This document shows, piece by piece, positions 4,890 through 11,068 of a stretch of DNA of 14,973 nt. The stretch's first letter is position 1. Each line of letters starts with the position of its first letter. The notes beneath the pieces are model-generated. The model was not told the DNA's origin and made no database searches. It saw only the letters and a list, made by a program, of their open reading frames with translations. The DNA lies in the NCBI GenBank assembly GCA_002437815.1, contig DJRP01000034.1:99719-114691 (forward strand). Direction: 5' to 3'. The translations under genes and the position numbers were made by a program. The DNA comes from Collinsella sp. UBA6357 (lineage in GTDB: Bacteria; Actinomycetota; Coriobacteriia; Coriobacteriales; Coriobacteriaceae).

Positions 4890-7770
4890 ATTCGCTCGTC
4901 TCGTCCAAGTTGCTCATCATGAACTCGTAGATATCTTGGCGAACGGGCTGGTCGAGCTCGTATTCGATCTCGACGGCGTTGTCACCACTTTTGGTTTTAA
5001 CCGCCGAGAACTCTCCCGTCGAATGCATTTCGCCCAAGAAATAAAACTCTTTGCCGCCCTTATCGTTCTTGTTTTTGCGCATGAACAAATATGTCTTTAG
5101 CCCGTTGCCAGGCCAGTTGCGAAGGCGCTGGATTTCGGGAGATTCAAGCGTTCGATTGCCTTTGGAAATAGCGACTAACTTGCATGGGGATTCGAACCGG
5201 TCCTCATATTGAATGGACTCACTGATATCGGGTGCCTTGTCGTAATTGATAAAGACGGGAAACGTGTTGGTCGCCTTGTCGTAAAAATAACCGCCGAGAT
5301 TCTGGCCGTTGATATTCTTTTCCCAGTTCATAAGGCGGCAAACTTCCTCGTACGTGTATTTGGCGTTGAGGACAAAGCTTGTATCCTCATACGTGTCGGC
5401 GTACTGGGCCCTGTTGCGCGAGAGTCCGAACTCAAGGACCTCGAGCACCTGGCGCTTGAATTCCCGATCAAGCAAGGCGTTGGCGAACTTGGTCGTAAGG
5501 CGTGGGCCGTTGCCGTCGTCGATAAGCAGTGGAACGAAGTTTGCCGGAGACGAAAAATCCCCTTTAAGGACAGTGAGAGCGGATTTGACAGCGCCTTCCT
5601 TGAGCTGAGCGCGATATTTGCTCAGCGCGACCGTCCGCATCTGTTGATAGTTGTCGTATCCGGCGCTAACAAGTTCATGAAGCACAAACAGGTCTTCGAA
5701 GCGTTTTCCTGCGGCAAGCTTCTGCGAGATGAATTTAAGCGCGTTGCATTGAATCTCACTGAACTGAACGTGGTAGTCAGGCTCATATTTCGAGAGAAAT
5801 GCGTGATAAGAGCCAAGACCGCTGTTGCTAAAGATTAAAAGTGGGTCAATCGAGCCGTTGTTATCGAACTCCCTGAGTGAGGGAATCTTGCCAAGTTTTT
5901 GCTTGAGATCGAGATACTCGCTCTTAAGGAAGCGGGCGGAGTTGAAGTTGCCGCCATCGATGGCGTTGTAGATCCGTGCCTCCGCGATGCGATCGAAACT
6001 GACGGTCGAGCAGCCGGGGATCGCCGCGTCTCCTTCTTGCACCAGACGGCGTAGACGATCTTTGTTGTACGTCCTGTCGCCCGACAGCGCGATAGGGACC
6101 AAAAAATTGCTCTGGTAGTTGCCGATAAAGTCGAGGACCAGCGTGTATTCCTTGCTGTCGTCCAGGCGAAGGCCGCGTCCAAGCTGCTGGACAAAGATGA
6201 TCGAAGAGTCGGTGCGGCGCAGCATGATGATCTGGTTGAGCGAGGGAATATCGACACCTTCGTTCATGATGTCGACGGAGAAGATGTACTCGAGCTCGCC
6301 GGATTCCAGACGTGCAATGGCATCGTTGCGTTCCTCGTCGGTGTTCTTTCCGCTGATGGCGGCGGTGTGATAGCCCAACGCGTTGAATTTTGCGGAAAGC
6401 TCGCTTGCCTCCTTGTTGCGGTTGCAGAAGATAAGACCTTTGCGGTTGCTCTTGTTGACGGTGTATTCCTCGATTTTCTCAGCGATATGCCGCACGCGAT
6501 CATCGGATGTGAGCTGGGAGAACATCGTGAGGTCATCGACGGCTTCATCGTCGATTTCAAGATCGGAGATTCCAAAATAATGGAAGGGGGCGAGCATCTC
6601 TTCGGCGAGGGCGTCCTGAAGGGTGATCTGGAAGGCGATCACATGGTTGAACAGGGCAAAGACGTCATAGCCATCCGTGCGGTTGGGGGTTGCCGTCATA
6701 CCTAGATAGAACTCCGGCGTGAAGTATTCCATGATGTCTCGATAGCCTTGCGATCCGGTGCGGTGCGCTTCGTCGATGACGATGTAATCGAACTCGTCGG
6801 GTTGGAAGGCATCCAGGTGCCTTGCGACGGTGGAGCACATCGCGAACATGCAAGTGGCGGCTCTTGCATCCATGCCGGGTCGATAAGTGGCAAAGGTGTA
6901 TCGGTCGCCCAACAAACGTTCGTAGCTCCTGCGTGACGCGTCCAGGATGCGTTGGCGATGAGCCAGGAAGAGCACGCGCTTCGGCTTGGTTTCGAGTACG
7001 TCGAAGGCGGAGAGATATGTTTTGCCGGTTCCGGTTGCCGAGATCAACAATGCGCGCGTTTCGTTCTTGCGATGGATGACGCTCAAGGCCTCAAGTGCGC
7101 GGCGTTGCATGGTATTGGGTTGTATATGGGAGGCCGACGGCCCCTTGATTTCGAAATCACTTCGATACGTCTTTTTTCGTTCGACCGCTGGCGGTTCAGA
7201 TTGTCGATAACGCTCGTATCCGTCAATCCACTCATCGCTTAGTTTGACTGTGCTGTCGTCGGCCCACAGACGATCGAATTCCTGCTTGAGCGTGGCGAGC
7301 AAGTTGTCGTTTTCGACGGTTTGGTACAGAACGTTCCACTCTTTGTTACAGGTAAGGGCTTTTTGCGTCATGTTTGAGCTGCCGATAATAACGGTTTCGG
7401 TCTTGCCCTCGTCAAAGATGTAACCCTTGGCGTGAAGGTCTCCCTGGAATATGCGTACTTCGATATTGCCGTATTCCAGCAGCTTGCGGTATGCGTCGGG
7501 TGAGTTGAAGTTCTGGTAGGTTGACGTGAGCAGGCGTCCGCTGACGCCGCGGCGCTTGAGCTCGCGGAATGTCTCGACAAGCGTTTGGAGTCCACCTTCG
7601 GAGATGAAGGCGACGCAAAAATCGAAGCGCTCACAACATGCCAGCTGCTCTTTGATCGCTTTAAGGAGCGTGCCTCCTGTTTCCTTGGAATTTGCGATGA
7701 GGTACGGTCCCGCGCTGCCCGAAAACGTCGATGAATCGTATTCGATGGAAGCTCGCGAGCCAGCAGCCAT
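4888..7770 (-). CDS. PLD nuclease - superfamily 2 helicase - DUF3427 protein
   Basis: The 960-residue product has three parts. Residues about 20-175 form a phospholipase-D-type nuclease domain with H113-x-K115-x4-D120 and GSSN (130-133). Residues about 215-560 are a superfamily 2 helicase core: Walker A ATGTGKT (245-251), DEAH (333-336), motif III MTAT (358-361), motif V IMNEGVDIPS (501-510) and motif VI QQLGRGLR (528-535). The remainder matches DUF3427 in layout, including a C-terminal strand-rich module near YFLGEM. The ATG at 7770 has AGAGG 6 bases upstream. One HKD motif suggests that two chains make the nuclease site. Related proteins are annotated as restriction-like or DNA-repair helicases, and a stand-alone antiphage role is plausible but unproven. 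The gene seems less GC-rich than its neighbours, a hint of transfer. No frameshift is seen. Confidence 0.93.
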   Translation of the reverse strand: MAAGSRASIEYDSSTFSGSAGPYLIANSKETGGTLLKAIKEQLACCERFDFCVAFISEGGLQTLVETFRELKRRGVSGRLLTSTYQNFNSPDAYRKLLEYGNIEVRIFQGDLHAKGYIFDEGKTETVIIGSSNMTQKALTCNKEWNVLYQTVENDNLLATLKQEFDRLWADDSTVKLSDEWIDGYERYRQSEPPAVERKKTYRSDFEIKGPSASHIQPNTMQRRALEALSVIHRKNETRALLISATGTGKTYLSAFDVLETKPKRVLFLAHRQRILDASRRSYERLLGDRYTFATYRPGMDARAATCMFAMCSTVARHLDAFQPDEFDYIVIDEAHRTGSQGYRDIMEYFTPEFYLGMTATPNRTDGYDVFALFNHVIAFQITLQDALAEEMLAPFHYFGISDLEIDDEAVDDLTMFSQLTSDDRVRHIAEKIEEYTVNKSNRKGLIFCNRNKEASELSAKFNALGYHTAAISGKNTDEERNDAIARLESGELEYIFSVDIMNEGVDIPSLNQIIMLRRTDSSIIFVQQLGRGLRLDDSKEYTLVLDFIGNYQSNFLVPIALSGDRTYNKDRLRRLVQEGDAAIPGCSTVSFDRIAEARIYNAIDGGNFNSARFLKSEYLDLKQKLGKIPSLREFDNNGSIDPLLIFSNSGLGSYHAFLSKYEPDYHVQFSEIQCNALKFISQKLAAGKRFEDLFVLHELVSAGYDNYQQMRTVALSKYRAQLKEGAVKSALTVLKGDFSSPANFVPLLIDDGNGPRLTTKFANALLDREFKRQVLEVLEFGLSRNRAQYADTYEDTSFVLNAKYTYEEVCRLMNWEKNINGQNLGGYFYDKATNTFPVFINYDKAPDISESIQYEDRFESPCKLVAISKGNRTLESPEIQRLRNWPGNGLKTYLFMRKNKNDKGGKEFYFLGEMHSTGEFSAVKTKSGDNAVEIEYELDQPVRQDIYEFMMSNLDETSE

Positions 7771-7975
7771 ATGAGACCTCTTTTCCCATAGATCACATTG
7801 CTGCCAGGATAACAGATCGATCGTTCGTGTTTTAAAGATCGCTTGGTACTTGCGGAGACGTATCCATTGCGAAATTCTAAGGCAAGGGCGTCAAGGGCGG
7901 GCACAATAGATGCGGGTGGCTTATCTCGCGGGTCGAGCGCGAGCTGGTGGCATACAGGCAAGAGGAGATGAACCA
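7771..7975. promoter_or_regulatory. Divergent intergenic region between helicase and phosphoesterase
   Basis: These 205 bases must hold the promoters for two divergent genes. A weak -10 (TATCCT on the minus strand) for the helicase and CACAAT (7902-7907) for the phosphoesterase can be pointed to, but neither has a good -35. The phosphoesterase reading frame is open back to 7910, but that extension has no ribosome binding site. Confidence 0.35.
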
Positions 7976-8701
7976 ATGACGGCATACGTAACGGGCGACT
8001 TGCATGGTGGCCTCGACATGCAAAAGTTGCGCGACTGGGAGCGGGGCGACTCGCTCTCACACGATGACTATCTGATCGTCGCCGGCGACTTCGGATTCCC
8101 CTGGGACTTTTCGGCCGAGGAGTGCGCCGATATCGCGTGGCTCGAATCGCGGCCCTATACGGTGCTCTTTGTGGATGGCAACCATGAGCGCTACGATCAC
8201 TGGATGGAGCAGCCGACCGAGCGCTGGCACGGCGGCTTGGTCCAGCGGCTGTCGCCTGCGTCACCCATTCGCCGGCTCATGCGCGGCGAGGTTTACGACA
8301 TCGATGGGAGCGCGGTCTTTACCATGGGAGGCGCAACAAGTGTCGACAAGACGTATCGGCTTCCGTACTCAAGCTGGTGGCCGCAGGAGCTGCCCGACGA
8401 GCGTAACTTTGCGGAAGCGCGGGCGGCCCTCGATGCGGTTGGCTGGAAGGTTGACTACGTGATTACCCACACCTGCTCGACACGCATGCTCTCGCCGACG
8501 CTCTATCCTTCTCCCGGCTGGGAGCGTCCAGATGTGGACCGGTTGACTGGCTTTTTCGATGACCTGGAGGATCGTCTGGAGTACAAGCGCTGGTACTACG
8601 GTCACTTCCACCGCGATGCCAACCCAGCGGAGCGCCACACGGTGCTCTACGATCGTATCGTGCGGTTGGGAGATAAGCTCCTGCCGTGGGATGAGAACTG
8701 A
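7976..8701 (+). CDS. Calcineurin-like metallophosphoesterase
   Basis: The ATG at 7976 is chosen over an upstream in-frame start at 7910 because AGAGGAG (7961-7967) lies 8 bases before it and the domain begins at once. The 241-residue product has the ordered metal-binding motifs of the family: D8-x-H10 in GDLHG, GDFG with D38, GNHE with N69 and H70, H165 in THTCS, and GHFH with H210 and H212. These bind two metal ions and hydrolyse phosphoester bonds. The protein is soluble and of normal size for a single domain. The substrate cannot be told from sequence; phosphoprotein, nucleotide and nucleic-acid substrates are all known in the family. It is divergent from the helicase, so a functional link is possible but not shown. 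Confidence 0.93.
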   Translation: MTAYVTGDLHGGLDMQKLRDWERGDSLSHDDYLIVAGDFGFPWDFSAEECADIAWLESRPYTVLFVDGNHERYDHWMEQPTERWHGGLVQRLSPASPIRRLMRGEVYDIDGSAVFTMGGATSVDKTYRLPYSSWWPQELPDERNFAEARAALDAVGWKVDYVITHTCSTRMLSPTLYPSPGWERPDVDRLTGFFDDLEDRLEYKRWYYGHFHRDANPAERHTVLYDRIVRLGDKLLPWDEN

Positions 8702-8784
8702 AAAGGGCCAAATTGCATAAAAACGCACTCAAATTGAATTGAAATAGCCATTGGGCGGGTGGTCCAGGACATCGCTCCATCCCA

Positions 8785-8984
8785 CACCGTACATTTTTGG
8801 GAGTTGTGTATGGATTGCCCGCATCGGGCTTCTCCCAAACTGATTCAAAAACGGCTATGAGGGCTATTAATGGGGCCTCAGGGCCATCTTACGGGCCTAG
8901 AATGCCTCCCCGAGAACCCAAAGAGGCCTGTTGGGCTATATGCATCGGCATCCGAGAATACACAAATGCCAAAAATGTACGGTG
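8785..8984. repeat. About 200-bp imperfect palindrome, candidate MITE or structured RNA
   Basis: CACCGTACATTTTTGG (8785-8800) is the exact reverse complement of 8969-8984. After a 3-base mismatch, TTGTGTAT (8804-8811) pairs with ATACACAA (8958-8965), then GGAT (8812-8815) with ATCC (8950-8953), and shorter matches continue inward. The interior has further GGCC-rich self-complementary blocks. A 3-bp direct repeat CCA sits immediately outside both ends (8782-8784 and 8985-8987), which may be a target-site duplication or chance. No protein-coding content is seen. The structure is seen; its mobility or RNA function is inference. Confidence 0.5.
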
Positions 8985-9050
8985 CCAGCAGAACCGCCGG
9001 GGCGGTGCGGTCGCGATGGCGCGTGGCCCTGGATGTCGTGACGTTGTCCT

Positions 9051-9088
9051 GGGGTGGGCGAAACACTCCATACAGTGTCGCCCGCCCC
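9051..9088. other. GC-rich 15-bp hairpin
   Basis: GGGGTGGGCGA (9051-9061) pairs with TCGCCCGCCCC (9078-9088), with one T-G pair. After an AA bulge, CACT/AGTG extends the stem to 15 bp around a 6-base loop. Six A (9089-9094) follow on the plus strand, so read from the minus strand the T run precedes the stem. It is therefore not a canonical terminator in either direction, though it could stabilise the 3' end of the gluQ message. Confidence 0.5.
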
Positions 9089-9120
9089 AAAAAAGGCTGT
9101 CCTCAAATTGAGGTTATGCC
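9089..9120 (-). terminator. Probable terminator of the gluQ transcript
   Basis: Read on the minus strand, CCTCA/TGAGG (9109-9113 with 9101-9105) makes a short stem with a 3-base loop, flanked by GGC/GCC pairs, then six T (9094-9089). It overlaps the stop codon at 9114-9116. The stem is short, but the T run is good. Confidence 0.5.
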
Positions 9121-10094
9121 AGCGCGACGACTACATTATCTCGATGCGTGCGCACCCGCTCCCAGCTAAAGCCTTCGGCCAGTTGAGCCGCGGTTCGTGG
9201 CGTTGAATCATCGGCGAGGCCGGTCTTTCCGGCAAGCCATCCCAGCAGCGCCTCCGGTGTGCCAAAGCGTGCTCGCAGCTCGCCCAGGTCGAGGTCGCGG
9301 TCGCGCTTGGACAGACGGCGACCATCGGGCGACATCAACAGTGGAACATGCGCATAGGCAGGTGTAGGAAGCCCCAATAGCCGTTGCAGATAGATTTGGC
9401 GCGGGGTGGACCCGAGCAGATCACAGCCTCGCACGATCTCGGTCACGCCCATGGCGGCATCGTCGACCACCACGGCGAGCTGGTAGGCGAAGACGCCGTC
9501 GCTGCGGCGCACCAAAAAGTCGCCGCATTCGGTTGCAAGTGCCTCGCACTGTGCGCCATAGGTTCGGTCTACGAACTCGATCATGTCATCGTTCACGTCG
9601 TCCACGTCCGGAACGCGCAGCCGCAGCGCCGGAGCGCGCAGGGTGCTGCGGTGTGCAATCTCGGCATCTGAAAGTCCGCGACAGGCGCCTCGATAGATGG
9701 GCGTTCCGTCGCTGGCGTGCGGTGCGCTGGCGGCATGGAGCTCGGCGCGCGTGCAAAAACAGGGGTAGATGAGCCTCGCCCGCTCGAGCCGTTGCAGCGC
9801 CTCGACATAGAGATCCGTGCGTTCGTGCTGGTAGTAGGGGCCTTCGTCCCATTCGAGTCCCAGCCAGGCAAGATCGTCGATCAGCTGTGCGGCAACCTCG
9901 GGACGTTTGCAGCGATCGTCCAGGTCCTCGATGCGCAGCACCACGCGCCCATCTTGGCTGCGGGCCGAAAGCCAGGCGCACAGGCAGCTAAAGATGTTGC
10001 CCAGGTGCATACGGCCAGATGGCGAGGGGGCAAAACGCCCCACCACGGGAGGCACGGTGCATGTTGTGTCGGTGTTGTCGATCGAGATATCCAT
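9114..10094 (-). CDS. gluQ: Glutamyl-Q tRNA(Asp) synthetase
   Basis: The 326-residue product is the class I catalytic core of glutamyl-tRNA synthetase without the anticodon-binding domain, the hallmark of GluQ (YadB). These enzymes activate glutamate and attach it to queuosine at the wobble position of tRNA-Asp. The HIGH-type motif is in SGRMHLGN (H30), the KMSK-type motif is RRLSKRD (about 259-265), and the zinc ligands are C112-x-C114, Y134 and C138. FAPSPSG near the N-terminus is typical. The frame is open to 10220, and starts at 10118 or further upstream are possible. I chose ATG 10094 because the domain begins soon after. No ribosome binding site precedes it; instead TATACT lies 8 bases before, so the mRNA may be leaderless. 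It lies downstream of ferritin on the same strand but about 300 bases away, so co-transcription is unlikely. Confidence 0.93.
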   Translation of the reverse strand: MDISIDNTDTTCTVPPVVGRFAPSPSGRMHLGNIFSCLCAWLSARSQDGRVVLRIEDLDDRCKRPEVAAQLIDDLAWLGLEWDEGPYYQHERTDLYVEALQRLERARLIYPCFCTRAELHAASAPHASDGTPIYRGACRGLSDAEIAHRSTLRAPALRLRVPDVDDVNDDMIEFVDRTYGAQCEALATECGDFLVRRSDGVFAYQLAVVVDDAAMGVTEIVRGCDLLGSTPRQIYLQRLLGLPTPAYAHVPLLMSPDGRRLSKRDRDLDLGELRARFGTPEALLGWLAGKTGLADDSTPRTAAQLAEGFSWERVRTHRDNVVVALA

Positions 10095-10101
10095 GCGGAC
10101 G

Positions 10102-10107
10102 AGTATA
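10102..10107 (-). promoter_or_regulatory. Possible -10 box of gluQ (leaderless transcript?)
   Basis: TATACT on the minus strand ends 7 bases before the ATG at 10094, which would put the transcription start at or next to the start codon. The -35 region is poor. The absence of a Shine-Dalgarno sequence agrees with a leaderless message, which is common in Actinobacteria. Confidence 0.35.
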
Positions 10108-10136
10108 CGCCCGAACATACCGCTCGCCCTATGACA

Positions 10137-10174
10137 GAAACCCCGGTGACCGCTCATGTGGTCACCGGGGTTTC
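10137..10174. terminator. Perfect 15-bp hairpin, probable terminator
   Basis: GAAACCCCGGTGACC (10137-10151) is the exact reverse complement of 10160-10174 around an 8-base loop. The arm ends in TTTC on both strands, so the T tract is short. It lies downstream of ferritin and upstream of gluQ, both transcribed leftward, so it most likely ends ferritin read-through. A regulatory cruciform or operator is the alternative. Confidence 0.55.
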
Positions 10175-10213
10175 CGCGGAAAAGGGGGACAAGGTTTTTG
10201 AGCAGGCGACTAA

Positions 10214-10249
10214 GGGGCACATCGCTTTCGCTCGATGTCTTTATGCCCC
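10214..10249. other. Bulged hairpin between ferritin and gluQ
   Basis: GGGGCACATCG (10214-10224) pairs with CGATGT (10233-10238) and, after a 6-base bulge, GCCCC (10245-10249), giving 11 bp. No T run follows on either strand. It may be part of the ferritin 3' untranslated RNA. Confidence 0.35.
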
Positions 10250-10317
10250 CATGACGTGCGCTTAATCGTTTTGCCCCGCGTCAACACAAAGCTGCTACAC
10301 CTGTGTCGCGAACATGG

Positions 10318-10359
10318 AGACGCCGCTCCAATGACAATGCGATCGCCGGGGCGGCGTCT
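10318..10359. other. 12-bp hairpin in the ferritin 3' flank
   Basis: AGACGCCGCTCC (10318-10329) pairs with GGGGCGGCGTCT (10348-10359), with one T-G pair, around an 18-base loop. It begins about 30 bases behind the ferritin stop on the minus strand. No T run follows, so it is more likely a 3' stabilising or rho-linked structure than an intrinsic terminator. Confidence 0.45.
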
Positions 10360-10389
10360 GGGGAGGGCGGAGCTAAGAGCGTGCGATTA

Positions 10390-10908
10390 TTACATCGGCA
10401 GCGTGGTCTGCGCGATATAGGTGCGCGCGGCGTACTCGCGGTCGAGGTCGTACAGGCCCTTCGGGTCGCTGCCGAACAGCTTCATGTTGTTGATCATGTC
10501 GCGGGCGTTTGACTCCTCCTCGCCCTGCTCCTTCACAAACCAGTCGAGCATCTGCATTGCGCGGATGTCGTGGGCCTCCTGCGCCACCTCGTAGCAGTGA
10601 TGGATGAGGCTCGTGACGTACTCCTCGTGCGCGAGGCCGGCCTCAAGCGGCTCAAGATCGTTGCTGAAGGTCTTGTCGGGCTTGTCGATGGCCTCCATCG
10701 TGGGCTTGTAGTCGTTGTCGAGCAGGTAACGGCGCAGCGCCTTGGCGTGGTCGGTTTCCTCCTGAACCTGGACCATATACCAGTTGGCAAAGCCCTTAAG
10801 GCCGCGGTCCTCGTAATAGTCGGCAAACGTCAGATAGAGGTAGGCGCTGTAGAGCTCCTTGTTGATCTGATTGTCGAGTACTTTGGCGACAGTTTCGTTG
10901 ATGGCCAT
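10390..10908 (-). CDS. ftnA: Bacterial non-heme ferritin
   Basis: The 172-residue product is a full-length ferritin. It oxidises Fe(II) and stores the iron as a mineral inside a 24-subunit cytosolic shell. The ferroxidase ligands align with E. coli FtnA with an offset of one: E18, E51 and H54 (in EETDH), E95, and Q128 with E131 (in KEQGEEE). The ATG at 10908 has a strong AAGGAG 6 bases upstream; the longer open frame to 11049 has no such site and crosses the promoter region. It is divergent from the DUF2207 gene. A possible -10 (TACACT, minus strand 10967-10972) would give a leader of about 50 bases containing a small hairpin. No Fur or IdeR box was recognised. Confidence 0.95.
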   Translation of the reverse strand: MAINETVAKVLDNQINKELYSAYLYLTFADYYEDRGLKGFANWYMVQVQEETDHAKALRRYLLDNDYKPTMEAIDKPDKTFSNDLEPLEAGLAHEEYVTSLIHHCYEVAQEAHDIRAMQMLDWFVKEQGEEESNARDMINNMKLFGSDPKGLYDLDREYAARTYIAQTTLPM

Positions 10909-10930
10909 GGCAAACTCCTTGGGACGTGCG

Positions 10931-10947
10931 CCCTGCGGGATGCAGGG
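10931..10947 (-). promoter_or_regulatory. Leader hairpin of the ferritin message
   Basis: CCCTGC (10931-10936) and GCAGGG (10942-10947) form a perfect 6-bp stem with a 5-base loop. It lies about 22 bases before the ferritin start codon, between a -10-like TACACT (10967-10972, minus strand) and the ribosome binding site. It may affect message stability or translation, but there is no direct evidence. Confidence 0.35.
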
Positions 10948-11025
10948 TGCTTCTGTGGTCGCAGGAAGTGTACCCAGAGGCGCGGAATCTAACTTGAACG
11001 GATCAAAAGGCCTATGCGATACGGG

Positions 11026-11031
11026 TAAAAT
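11026..11031 (+). promoter_or_regulatory. Possible -10 box of the DUF2207 gene
   Basis: TAAAAT lies 37 bases before the chosen ATG at 11069, in the short divergent gap with ferritin. The -35 region 17 bases upstream (TCAAAA) matches only half of consensus. Confidence 0.35.
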
Positions 11032-11068
11032 GAGGGGTGTCATATGCAATCGACAGAGGATGGTTCAC

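Larger units (their letters stand above)
8702..9113. other. Gene-free interval with nested inverted repeats
   Basis: No credible gene is present in these 412 bases; the open frames lack ribosome binding sites and family features. The interval contains the long imperfect palindrome at 8785-8984 and a GC-rich hairpin at 9051-9088. An outer pair of 8-base inverted repeats, CCAGGACA (8764-8771) and TGTCCTGG (9045-9052), brackets the palindrome. No terminator was found directly behind the phosphoesterase stop. Confidence 0.6.

Noticed and set aside
8797..9169. Short open frames behind the phosphoesterase
   Set aside because: They lack ribosome binding sites and recognisable motifs and lie over the palindromic structure.
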